A DNA stretch of 26,950 nucleotides, taken from positions 1 to 26,950 of the forward strand of contig JAYQON010000035.1 of NCBI GenBank assembly GCA_038144835.1, in the 5' to 3' direction. The notes beneath the pieces were generated by a model. That model had not been told where the DNA came from. It did no database searches and saw only the letters and a program-made list of their open reading frames with translations. Numbering within the stretch: position 1 is the first letter of the stretch; each line of letters opens with the position of its first letter. Both the position numbers and the translations under genes were made by a program. This stretch comes from JALHOQ01 sp038144835 (GTDB lineage: Bacteria; Bdellovibrionota; Bdellovibrionia; Bdellovibrionales; UBA1609). Below, piece after piece: positions 8,299 to 16,427 of the stretch.

Positions 8299-9075
8299 AT
8301 GGCAGCCAACGACAACACTAACCGTAAATCACAAGTGCAAAAGAAAGCCAAATTTGGTGAGGGCCTTGGATCCTTTACTTTTGCGGTGCTTGCCATTCTG
8401 ACTTTTCGTTGGTTGCTTTTTGAACCCTACGTGATCCCCTCAGGCAGTATGATCCCTACATTGTTGGTGCATGATCATATTCTTGTAAATAAGTCTGCGT
8501 ATGCTGTGCGGATACCCTTTACGAAAAAGCCACTAGTCGAAATTTCTACGCCGAAACGGGGAGATATCGTGGTTTTTCGCTCTGTAGAAGACGATGGGTA
8601 TTTCATGATCAAAAGAGTCATCGGATTGCCTGGAGACTCTGTGGAAGTTGATCCAGATGGTTTTTTAAAGATCAATGGGGAAAAACTTGAGGCTAAGATT
8701 CTCCCCGTGACCGAAGAGAAGGCTTCGCAAAAACCTTATTATCCGATTAAAGAGTCTGACCTTGGTGGCAGTTTTTCTGAATACGATTTTTTTGAAGAAA
8801 GCCTACTTGGAGTTAATCATCGCATCTTGCTCACTAAAGGAGCTCCACGGTTCTTTGATCGTCCGGTCAAAGTCCCTGAGGGTCAATATTTTGTGATGGG
8901 AGATAATCGGGACAACTCCAAAGACAGCCGATACTGGGGATCTCTCCCCAAAGATCATCTGTTGGGCAAAGCCTTGTTTGTATGGTTGAGTTGCGATGAA
9001 ACTTTGCCGTTTCTACCTTTTCTGTGCAATCCTTTGAAGCTCAGATGGGCAAGGTTTTTTCATAGTCTGAATTGA
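8299..9075 (+). CDS. lepB: Signal peptidase I, second tandem copy
   Basis: 258 aa from ATG 8299, preceded by GAGG at 8291-8294. An upstream in-frame ATG at 8230 lies inside lepB1 and is unlikely. A basic N-terminus and one membrane helix (about 24-40) precede box B VIPSGSMIPT (Ser50), box D FMIKRVIGLPGD (Lys105) and box E MGDNRDNSKDSRYWG. The dyad is intact. It closely resembles lepB1 over the whole length, including the shared C-terminal pattern FLCNPLxxRWxRxFHxxN, which points to tandem duplication. The two enzymes may differ in substrates; the sequence alone does not show how. Confidence 0.95.
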   Translation: MAANDNTNRKSQVQKKAKFGEGLGSFTFAVLAILTFRWLLFEPYVIPSGSMIPTLLVHDHILVNKSAYAVRIPFTKKPLVEISTPKRGDIVVFRSVEDDGYFMIKRVIGLPGDSVEVDPDGFLKINGEKLEAKILPVTEEKASQKPYYPIKESDLGGSFSEYDFFEESLLGVNHRILLTKGAPRFFDRPVKVPEGQYFVMGDNRDNSKDSRYWGSLPKDHLLGKALFVWLSCDETLPFLPFLCNPLKLRWARFFHSLN

Positions 9076-9082
9076 TAAAATA

Positions 9083-9658
9083 ATGAGTGTCGAATCAAAT
9101 AAAAAGCAGGCTCGTTTTTTCCTGCGGTATGCGCTCCAGTCTTTTGGTGCCCTACTCTTGTTGGCGATTCTGATGCGGTTTTTTTTGTTTTCATCTTATG
9201 CTATGTCCGGATCGTCGATGTCGCCCTCAGTTTTGCCCGGCGACTTTCTTGTGGGCTTTAAGTGGAGAGTTCGTCACCTTGAGCGCGGTGAAGTGGTCGT
9301 GCTTCGTTGCCCAAACAGTAAAGAGCGAATCTGTATGCGGCGTGTGGTAGCATTGGAAGGTGATCGTGTTGAGTTTCCCAATGGACAATTAGTTGTGAAC
9401 GGTAGGCCCTCGGTGTCAGGAGATGGTATTGCAAGGGACGCGCAGCTCAAACCGGTTATTGTGCCTCCGCAGCATGTGTATCTTTTAAACGACAGGCGTT
9501 CCGAACTGGATGATTCACGCGTTTGGGACTCTGTGCCTATCGAGCTCATCGAGGCTCGATTGGGGTTAATTTGGATTTCTTTTGAATGGATAGAGGCTGG
9601 TCAGGTTCGTTCTTGGCCGCGTTTGCGTTGGGAGCGGATTTTAAGAACGGTCCATTGA
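9083..9658 (+). CDS. Divergent signal peptidase I paralogue lacking the catalytic lysine
   Basis: 191 aa. One membrane helix (about 20-38) is followed by a box B-like MSGSSMSPS with Ser45. Box D reads CMRRVVALEGD, where active enzymes have (I)KR(V/A)(I/V)GxPGD: the general-base Lys is Arg86 (codon CGG, 9338-9340). Box E is degenerate, LNDRRSELDDSRVW in place of GDNRDNSxDSR. The insert between boxes D and E is much shorter than in its neighbours. It keeps the paralogue C-terminal pattern ending RWERILRTVH. The frame is open and of even composition, so it is not a decaying pseudogene. It may be a pseudoenzyme, a chaperone-like partner, or a protease with altered chemistry. It starts 7 bp after lepB2, with a poor ribosome binding site, so translational coupling is likely. 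Confidence 0.85.
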   Translation: MSVESNKKQARFFLRYALQSFGALLLLAILMRFFLFSSYAMSGSSMSPSVLPGDFLVGFKWRVRHLERGEVVVLRCPNSKERICMRRVVALEGDRVEFPNGQLVVNGRPSVSGDGIARDAQLKPVIVPPQHVYLLNDRRSELDDSRVWDSVPIELIEARLGLIWISFEWIEAGQVRSWPRLRWERILRTVH

Positions 9659-9683
9659 CACCCTCTAAGTCCCTTTATACATT
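9655..9683 (+). promoter_or_regulatory. Putative sigma70-type promoter of pyrB, predicting a leaderless mRNA
   Basis: TTGACA (9655-9660, consensus), 17-bp spacer, TACATT (9678-9683, 4/6). The -35 box contains the lepB3 stop TGA (9656-9658). Transcription should start around 9690-9692, at the pyrB ATG (9692). No Shine-Dalgarno sequence is visible before that ATG, which agrees with leaderless translation. Confidence 0.5.
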
Positions 9684-9691
9684 CTCTAGCG

Positions 9692-10648
9692 ATGTCCATT
9701 GTTGGAGAATCCTTCCTTACCTCAGAGCAGCTTTCTGAGAGAAATATCGAGCAAATATTCTCTCGGGCAGTCCTTTTCAAAAAAGAGTTTCAAGCACGCA
9801 AGCGTTTTGACCACTTGCTTGTAGGGCCAGAGGCTCTCCAACAAAAGGTTGTGGCTTTAGTTTTTTCTGAGCCTAGTACCCGGACGCGAATGAGCTTTCA
9901 AATTGCAGCTTGCCGGTTAGGTGTTCGTAGTCTGAGCCTAGATAACCCACAAGTCGCATCTCTTTCCAAAGGTGAAACGCTAGAAGACACTTTTCGTAAC
10001 ATCGCTGCGATGATGCCAGACCTCATGGTCGTACGCTACAATACTAACCTAGATGCTGATGCGGTAATTAGGGAGCTTCCTTGCCCTGTGATCAATGGCG
10101 GCATCGGTGCTTCAGAGCATCCGACGCAGGCCCTTTTAGACGCATTCACAATTTTAGAAAGCCGTGGTCAGGTAAAAGGCGAAAAAATTCTGATTGTGGG
10201 AGACGTTTTACATAGCCGTGTAGCGAACTCTAACTTGATGCTTCTTCGGCGCTTGGGCGCTGAAATCGCTTACTGTGCTCCAGAAGAATTCGAACCTAAA
10301 AATGAAAGCTGGAAGGATGTCCGCAGCTTTTCTAATCTGAATGAAGGCGTGCAGTGGGCAACAGTTGTGATGGGTCTTCGAGTACAAAAAGAACGGCATC
10401 AACGCGCTGATATCGGCTTTTCTATGGCTGAATACCGTGAGAGCTACCGAATCGGCGGTGATCAGTTGAAGCATTTTCGCCCTGATGGAATACTTTTGCA
10501 TCCCGGCCCGGTGATTAAGGGTATCGAATTTTCAGCTTTTGTTCTGAATGATAAGCGTTGCAAGGTTCTCGATCAGGTGACCAATGGAGTGTTTGTCAGA
10601 GCTTCGTTGATGTCTTTGATGCTCGGTGTAGAGGTTCAAACTAAGTGA
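9692..10648 (+). CDS. pyrB: Aspartate carbamoyltransferase catalytic subunit
   Basis: 318 aa. It condenses carbamoyl phosphate with aspartate, the first committed step of pyrimidine synthesis. The signature motifs are FSEPSTRTR (58-66, carbamoyl phosphate binding), SKGET (about 92-96), HPTQALLD (143-150), GDVLHSRVANSN (170-181) and HPGPVIKGIEF (270-280). These distinguish it from ornithine carbamoyltransferase, which has FEKPSTRTR and HCLP. No pyrI regulatory subunit is seen, and pyrC is not next to it. The gene overlaps carA by 4 bp (GTGA), so the enzyme is made together with the synthase that supplies its substrate. Confidence 0.96.
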   Translation: MSIVGESFLTSEQLSERNIEQIFSRAVLFKKEFQARKRFDHLLVGPEALQQKVVALVFSEPSTRTRMSFQIAACRLGVRSLSLDNPQVASLSKGETLEDTFRNIAAMMPDLMVVRYNTNLDADAVIRELPCPVINGGIGASEHPTQALLDAFTILESRGQVKGEKILIVGDVLHSRVANSNLMLLRRLGAEIAYCAPEEFEPKNESWKDVRSFSNLNEGVQWATVVMGLRVQKERHQRADIGFSMAEYRESYRIGGDQLKHFRPDGILLHPGPVIKGIEFSAFVLNDKRCKVLDQVTNGVFVRASLMSLMLGVEVQTK

Positions 10649-11724
10649 GCAAAGTTAAAGGTTTTCTCGTGTTGGAGTCAGGGGATATCTTCTCCGGGCT
10701 TTGGCAGGGCGAAAAGTGTGTCGAACGCGCCGGAGAAGTTGTATTCAATACGGGCCATTCCGGCTATGAAGAAATGGCCACTGACCCCTCCTATTTTGGC
10801 CAGATTTTAGTTTTAACTGCACCTCAGCAGGGAAACTACGGTGAGAACGATGAATACTGGGAATCATCCAAAATTTGGATCGAGGGTTTTGTCTGCTTAG
10901 AAATACAGAGATCTAAGCGAGAGCGTTCTTGGCTGGACAAGTTAGGCCGTCATGGAGTTCCCATCCTTACTGATGTAGACACCCGCAGACTAACGCTTAA
11001 GCTGCGTGACCGGGGCACCCTTTGGGGGGCACTGGTTCAGGCTTCGTCTTCTGATGAGGCAACAAAAAAAGCACAAGATTTAATCGCGAAAAAAAAGACC
11101 GCCGATCGTGACTGGGTCTTTGCTGTTTCTCGTCGTGAGGAAGAAACGATAATCGGTGAGAACATCAAAGGACCTCGTGTGGCGGTGTTGGACTTAGGCT
11201 GCAAAACTAACACTCTACGTGAACTTAAGCGCCGCTGCTCAGAAATCCGTTTATTTCCCTCGCGCACTTCAGCTGAAAAAATTCGCCTTTATAACCCGGA
11301 TGCAATTCTGCTTTCTAATGGTCCCGGGGACCCAGCCGATGTCGAAGTGGCTCCCCAGACCGTAAAGGAACTCCTGGGTTGGAAATTCATTTTTGGAATT
11401 TGTATGGGTCATCAGATCTTAGGTCGAGCCTTGGGTGGAGAAACATTTAAGCTTAAGTTCGGTCATCGTGGGTGCAACCATCCTATTAGAGATTCATTGT
11501 TGAATAAAATTTATATGAGTAGCCAAAATCATGGCTACGCAGTTAAACTAGAGTCTCTTCCCAAAACCGTTCAAGTAACGCACGTGAATTTAAACGATAA
11601 CACTGTCGCTGGTATCTACGATCCCACTCGCAAAGCCTTCAGTGTCCAGTTTCACCCAGAAAGTCATCCCGGTCCTCATGAAGGAGCCGAGCTTTTTGAT
11701 TTTTTCTTAAGGCAGATCTTATGA
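10645..11724 (+). CDS. carA: Carbamoyl-phosphate synthase small (glutaminase) subunit
   Basis: 359 aa, GTG start overlapping pyrB. The N-terminal CPSase domain (1-150; NTGHSGYEEMATDPSY, TDVDTRRLTLKLRDRG) is followed by a class I glutamine amidotransferase domain (about 177-355). The triad is complete: Cys253 in GICMGHQ, His337 and Glu339 in FHPES. It hydrolyses glutamine and channels ammonia to CarB. A small oddity is HRGCNHP (275-280), where the family usually has H(H/R)GGNHP; this Cys278 is near the active site but is not a catalytic residue. The start of the next gene overlaps its stop (ATGA). Confidence 0.97.
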   Translation: MSKVKGFLVLESGDIFSGLWQGEKCVERAGEVVFNTGHSGYEEMATDPSYFGQILVLTAPQQGNYGENDEYWESSKIWIEGFVCLEIQRSKRERSWLDKLGRHGVPILTDVDTRRLTLKLRDRGTLWGALVQASSSDEATKKAQDLIAKKKTADRDWVFAVSRREEETIIGENIKGPRVAVLDLGCKTNTLRELKRRCSEIRLFPSRTSAEKIRLYNPDAILLSNGPGDPADVEVAPQTVKELLGWKFIFGICMGHQILGRALGGETFKLKFGHRGCNHPIRDSLLNKIYMSSQNHGYAVKLESLPKTVQVTHVNLNDNTVAGIYDPTRKAFSVQFHPESHPGPHEGAELFDFFLRQIL

Positions 11725-12377
11725 ACTACGAACCCTTGATCGAGCGGTTAATGCAGCATTACACGGGCTCTCGCTATATGCCCGAAGTGCAGGCAGCTAA
11801 AGAAGATTTTTTTGAGCGGGCTGGTACTTTTGATGAAACGAGTAATGATTTTGAACTAAAAATGGCACAGTTTACGGATTGGTATCTCTTTACCAGACCA
11901 ATGGAAAATTCTGGACGAGTCTCGATTGAGATGGTCTTGGATGATCCAAGCTATTCGTTTAATGATCAAGAGCGCTTAATGTATTTGAATCTGCGCAATT
12001 CTCGTCATTCCCTGTTTGAGTTTCTCAAACTTAAAGGAGATGACGTTTACATCCGTGATTTGTTTACCAACTTTAAATATGTCATAAGGCAGTCGCGGAT
12101 CACTCAGGGCTTTAACCGAGATGAGTATTTTGAAGCTCGTCTGATTCCTCACGATGGGGGATTTGTATTTTCAAATTCGTTTTGTTTTCACCCATCATCT
12201 GTCAGCAAGTTTGTTCTCAAAGAAGTCAAAAGGGTAAATAAACTTCCTGATGAGGAGCAAGCAAAAGGACGAGAAGATCTGATTGCCCGTCTGTTCAAAA
12301 TGAGAAGTAAATATGAACAGTATCGGCATTTAGATATACACCAGATTTATTCCAACGAGTCTAAGCTAAGGATCTGA
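11721..12377 (+). CDS. Unknown 218-aa protein encoded between carA and carB
   Basis: The start overlaps the carA stop by 4 bp (ATGA), and the stop lies 1 bp before the carB start, so the gene is tightly coupled to both. No signal peptide or membrane helix is seen, so it is probably cytoplasmic. Features are an aromatic-rich segment KMAQFTDWYLFTRPMENSGR (about 48-67), an Arg/Leu-rich middle, a segment FEARLIPHDGGFVFSNSF (about 136-153), and a charged helical C-terminus. The F-x-D-W-(Y/F)-L pattern vaguely recalls uncharacterised bacterial proteins found alone or with SEC-C motifs, but I cannot assign a family. Position suggests a link to CPSase, such as assembly, stability or regulation; that is inference only. 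Confidence 0.85.
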   Translation: MNYEPLIERLMQHYTGSRYMPEVQAAKEDFFERAGTFDETSNDFELKMAQFTDWYLFTRPMENSGRVSIEMVLDDPSYSFNDQERLMYLNLRNSRHSLFEFLKLKGDDVYIRDLFTNFKYVIRQSRITQGFNRDEYFEARLIPHDGGFVFSNSFCFHPSSVSKFVLKEVKRVNKLPDEEQAKGREDLIARLFKMRSKYEQYRHLDIHQIYSNESKLRI

Positions 12378-12378
12378 C

Positions 12379-15300
12379 GTGCCAAGAAAACAAAACTTGA
12401 AGAAAGTGGTCATTCTCGGCAGTGGCCCCATCGTTATCGGTCAAGCCTGTGAATTTGATTATTCAGGAACTCAGGCGTGCAAGGCGCTGATGCAGGAAGG
12501 CTTGGAAGTCATCCTCATCAATTCAAATCCGGCAACGATAATGACTGATCCGGAAATCGCCACCAAAGTTTACATCGAGCCTCTTCAAGTACCCTATGTC
12601 GAAAAAATTCTGCGCCGAGAACAACCTCAAGCCATCATACCCACTCTTGGTGGGCAAACAGCATTGAATTTGGCTCTCGATCTGGACCGTGCCGGTATCT
12701 TGCGTGAACTCGATATTGAGATGCTGGGAGCGACTCCCGAAATTATTCGGGCAGCTGAGGATCGCGAAAAATTTCGCGCGATCTTAGACTCTTTAGGTGC
12801 AAAATATCCCAAAAGTGAGATGGTCCGGACTTATGAGCAAGGTATGCGTGTGGCAGAGGCCTTGGGATTTCCGCTGATATTGCGACCCAATTTCACTCTA
12901 GGTGGCGGCGGTGGTGGTATAGCCTACTCTTTAGAAGAGTACCAAGCCAAAATCGCTCAGGCCCTGCATGAAAGCCCAACCTCTGAAGTCTTGGTCGAAG
13001 AAAGTATACTTGGTTGGCAAGAGTTCGAACTTGAGGTCATGCGCGACAAAGCGGGCACTTTCGTAGTGATTTGTTCTATTGAAAACTTTGATCCTTGTGG
13101 AGTGCACACAGGTGATAGCATTACGGTGGCTCCCCAGCAGACGCTTTCGGACGTAGCCTACCAGGCGATGCGTGATGAAGCGCGAAAGATCATTGAGGCT
13201 GTGGGAGTGCAGACTGGAGGAGCAAACATCCAGTTTGCGGTTCACCCAATCACCGGTGAGCGGGTAGTGATTGAGATGAATCCACGTGTAAGCCGTTCTT
13301 CGGCGTTGGCCAGTAAAGCCACGGGGTTTCCAATAGCCAAAATTGCCGCTTTACTGGCTGTGGGCTTCGAGCTGCAGGAATTACGCAATGACATTACGGG
13401 AACTACTCCTTGTTGCTATGAACCCGCTCTTGACTATGTGGTGACAAAAATTCCGCGTTTTGCTTTTGAAAAATTTCAGGGCACTAAAGATTCGCTGACC
13501 ACTCAAATGCGCAGTGTGGGCGAAGTCATGGCTATTGGTCGCACATTCAAAGAATCCTTCCAAAAGGCTTTGCTTGCTCTGGAAGAAAATGAAATCGGCG
13601 CGACGCCAGTGATTCTGGATGATGCACTTCTTGCTTATCCCAATAGCAAGCGTGTGTATCAGGTCTTTCAAGCTTTTCGTGAGGGGTTAAGTGTTGCAGA
13701 AGTGCAATCAAAAACTCAAATTCATCCTTGGTTTCTTGAGCAAGTTGAAGACATAGTGCGTTTTGAGAGCCGTCTCTCGGGGGAAACTCTATCGGCGGAT
13801 CTTTTATGCGAAGCTAAAAAGAAGGGTTTTTCTGACGCAGCTATTGCACACTGGTCGAAGGATCCCATTGATAAAATTCAGGCTCGCAGATGGCAAAATG
13901 ATATTGTTCCCGCCTTTTTCCAGGTCGATACTTGCGCCGGAGAATTTCATTCAGAAACTCCATATTATTATTCGACGTATCATAGCCCTCAATCGCCAAC
14001 AACCTTGGCTGGGCCGATGATTGCGCTTTTAGGCAGTGGTCCAAATCGTATCGGTCAGGGCGTTGAATTTGACTACAGCTGCGTTCGCAGTGTCCGCGAA
14101 TTTCAGAGAAATGGCTTGAAAGTGGCAATGATTAATTCAAATCCAGAGACTGTGTCGACGGATTATGACACTTCTGACGCTCTTTTCTTTGAGCCTCTGA
14201 CCTTCGAGAATGTAATTGAGATTTTGCGTTTCATTCGACCTCAAGGTTTTGTGGCTCAGCTTGGTGGGCAAACTCCGATCAATCTGGCTCGCCGTCTGGT
14301 TGAGGCTGGTCAAAAGCTTTTAGGTTCATCGGTAGAGTCTATTGATTTGGCTGAGGATCGTGCTCAGTTCATCGAGATCTGCCAAGAGCTCAATTTCCAA
14401 ATCCCGCGCTCAGGTATGGCTGCAAACCTTGAACAGGCGCAGGAGGTAGGCGAGCGAATCGGATATCCGATTATTTGTCGCCCGAGTTATGTTTTGGGAG
14501 GCCGACGTATGGAGATTGTTGAATCTCCGGAAGAGCTCAAAGCCTACTTCGACCGTCATGGCGCCTACATGTCCAAACAGTCCCCGTGTCTCATGGATCA
14601 ATTTCTTGATCGGGCACTGGAAGTCGATGTGGATCTTGTGCGCGGTCCGAATTGGGTTATAGTTGGAGGCATCATCGAGCATATCGAAGCCGCTGGAGTA
14701 CATAGCGGTGATAGCATGGGTGTGGTCCCGCCTCAAAGGCTCAAAACTGAAACCTGTTCCATGATAGAGGATTTGAGCCGACAATTGGCTGAGCGTTTAG
14801 GAGTGCTCGGATTTTTGAATCTGCAACTGGCTGTCAAAGATGATCAGATCTTTATGCTTGAAGCAAACCCGCGCAGCTCGCGCAGTGTTCCTTTTATAGC
14901 CAAAGCCACCGGCATTCCATTGGTTGACTTAGGAGTCAGAGGTATTCTTGGATTAACTGCCAATGAAGTAAGACCTGATCGCTATGATTGGCATAATCTT
15001 CGTGGCGTGAGTGTTAAGGGTGTTGTTTTTCCCTTTAAAAAATTTCCCGAAGCCGACTCTATCCTTGGGCCAGAGATGAAATCCACGGGAGAGACGATGG
15101 GGCGAGGGCCAGATTATCCCGAAGCTCTTTTAAAAGCGGTAATTTCTTGTGGTCTGCAACTGCCAATTGAGGGCGAAGTTTTTTTATCACTGAGAGAAAA
15201 GGATAAAGATGAACTCGTGCATCTTATCCGGGACCTTAAAGAGATGGGATTTAGTCTGTCGGCCACACGAGGGACGGCTGAGTATCTTAAAGACAGGGGC

Positions 15301-15549
15301 ATCGACTGCGAGGCAGTTAAAAAAGTTCATGAGGGACGTCCTCACTGTGTTGACCGTATTCGTTCTGGGCAAGTTGCGTTCGTTATCAATACGACATCTG
15401 GACGAACGTCCATAGAAGCCTCTTTTGGGATTCGACGCAGTTGCGTCGATTATTCTATCCCTTGTATAACCGAGAGTGACGCGGCTAAAGCCTTCGTTTT
15501 AGCATTAAAGAAACGTAAACAAGGTGACTTTAGTGTCAACTCTCTATGA
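12379..15549 (+). CDS. carB: Carbamoyl-phosphate synthase large subunit
   Basis: 1056 aa, GTG start (E. coli: 1073). Two homologous ATP-grasp halves are visible. The first opens with VILGSGPIVIGQACEFDYSG (about 11-30) and makes carboxyphosphate. The second opens with LGSGPNRIGQGVEFDYSC (from about 551) and phosphorylates carbamate. Both carry the PTLGGQTALN / AQLGGQTPIN motif and the MNPRVSRSSALASKATG / ANPRSSRSVPFIAKATG block. The last ~120 residues form the MGS-like allosteric domain (TRGTAEYLKDRG, NTTSGRTS). It makes carbamoyl phosphate from bicarbonate, two ATP and ammonia from CarA. Its stop overlaps the ABC ATPase start by 4 bp, tying pyrimidine genes to the pilus cluster. Confidence 0.98.
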   Translation: MPRKQNLKKVVILGSGPIVIGQACEFDYSGTQACKALMQEGLEVILINSNPATIMTDPEIATKVYIEPLQVPYVEKILRREQPQAIIPTLGGQTALNLALDLDRAGILRELDIEMLGATPEIIRAAEDREKFRAILDSLGAKYPKSEMVRTYEQGMRVAEALGFPLILRPNFTLGGGGGGIAYSLEEYQAKIAQALHESPTSEVLVEESILGWQEFELEVMRDKAGTFVVICSIENFDPCGVHTGDSITVAPQQTLSDVAYQAMRDEARKIIEAVGVQTGGANIQFAVHPITGERVVIEMNPRVSRSSALASKATGFPIAKIAALLAVGFELQELRNDITGTTPCCYEPALDYVVTKIPRFAFEKFQGTKDSLTTQMRSVGEVMAIGRTFKESFQKALLALEENEIGATPVILDDALLAYPNSKRVYQVFQAFREGLSVAEVQSKTQIHPWFLEQVEDIVRFESRLSGETLSADLLCEAKKKGFSDAAIAHWSKDPIDKIQARRWQNDIVPAFFQVDTCAGEFHSETPYYYSTYHSPQSPTTLAGPMIALLGSGPNRIGQGVEFDYSCVRSVREFQRNGLKVAMINSNPETVSTDYDTSDALFFEPLTFENVIEILRFIRPQGFVAQLGGQTPINLARRLVEAGQKLLGSSVESIDLAEDRAQFIEICQELNFQIPRSGMAANLEQAQEVGERIGYPIICRPSYVLGGRRMEIVESPEELKAYFDRHGAYMSKQSPCLMDQFLDRALEVDVDLVRGPNWVIVGGIIEHIEAAGVHSGDSMGVVPPQRLKTETCSMIEDLSRQLAERLGVLGFLNLQLAVKDDQIFMLEANPRSSRSVPFIAKATGIPLVDLGVRGILGLTANEVRPDRYDWHNLRGVSVKGVVFPFKKFPEADSILGPEMKSTGETMGRGPDYPEALLKAVISCGLQLPIEGEVFLSLREKDKDELVHLIRDLKEMGFSLSATRGTAEYLKDRGIDCEAVKKVHEGRPHCVDRIRSGQVAFVINTTSGRTSIEASFGIRRSCVDYSIPCITESDAAKAFVLALKKRKQGDFSVNSL

Positions 15550-16427
15550 ATCTATTGCAAGTTTCGGGTCTGACTAAGTCCTATAAAAAAGGATTTATAC
15601 CTCGTCGAACTCTAGTGTTACGGGGACTGGATTTTAGTGTTCCTGCAGGCAAAGTTACTGGCTTTTTAGGGGCTAATGGTGCCGGTAAGACCACAACGAT
15701 GCGATGTGTGTTGGGGCTGGATTATGCGGATTCTGGAGAAGTGCTTTTTTTTGGTCAGCCTCTTGCCGTCGAGACTAAAAAACGAATCGGATTTCTTCCT
15801 GAGAGACCTTATTTTTACGAACATCTTACCGGAATCGAATTCTTAGAATTTTACGCCAACCTCTCGGCCTCTTGGAACAAAAGTGTGCTGCGTGATAAAA
15901 TTGGCCAACTTTTGAAGCGAGTAGACCTGGACTTTGCTAAAGACCGCTTACTACGCAATTATTCGAAAGGTATGTTACAAAAAATTGGTTTGGCTCAGGC
16001 TCTTATTCATGACCCTGAAATTGTCATTTTAGATGAGCCTATGTCGGGGCTCGATCCTGATGGTCGTTTGGCTCTAGCCGAAATTATTCAGGAGACTGCA
16101 AAGCGAGGCACGGCAGTATTTTTCAGCAGCCATCTAATGCATGACACCGAACGCCTTTGCGAACGCTTGGTTGTGATCAAAGGGGGTACTTGTCTTTATG
16201 AGGGCACTACAGAAGCTCTCCTTGATCGAAGCGGCGTGGATTTTGAAATTATCTATCTTGTGGGCGGGCAAAAACAGTCCCGCAGAATCTCTTCTCAGGA
16301 TGATGTGCAAAGCAGTCTTAGGGAAATTCTTAGCGCGGGAGCAACGGTTCTTGAAGTTCGTCGACACCGTCTTTCCCTCGAAGAAATTTTCGTCCGTATG
16401 GCGTTGCGCTCGGGTGGAGTAGCATGA
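15546..16427 (+). CDS. ABC transporter ATP-binding protein (PilH-like, pilus-linked)
   Basis: 293 aa. ABC motifs: Walker A GANGAGKTT (42-50), LPERPYFYEHLTG in the Q-loop region (about 84-96), a diverged signature YSKGMLQKIGLAQAL (139-153), Walker B VILDEPMSGLD (160-170) and switch His196 in FFSSHLM. The YSKGM form of the signature is typical of CcmA/NatA/NosF-like drug and polysaccharide-type exporters. It overlaps the permease gene by 4 bp. In Myxococcus xanthus an ATPase and permease, pilH and pilI, lie at the same place before pilD and are needed for pili; this pair probably corresponds to them. No pilG-like gene is present; carB is directly upstream. The exported substrate is unknown. Confidence 0.88.
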   Translation: MNLLQVSGLTKSYKKGFIPRRTLVLRGLDFSVPAGKVTGFLGANGAGKTTTMRCVLGLDYADSGEVLFFGQPLAVETKKRIGFLPERPYFYEHLTGIEFLEFYANLSASWNKSVLRDKIGQLLKRVDLDFAKDRLLRNYSKGMLQKIGLAQALIHDPEIVILDEPMSGLDPDGRLALAEIIQETAKRGTAVFFSSHLMHDTERLCERLVVIKGGTCLYEGTTEALLDRSGVDFEIIYLVGGQKQSRRISSQDDVQSSLREILSAGATVLEVRRHRLSLEEIFVRMALRSGGVA

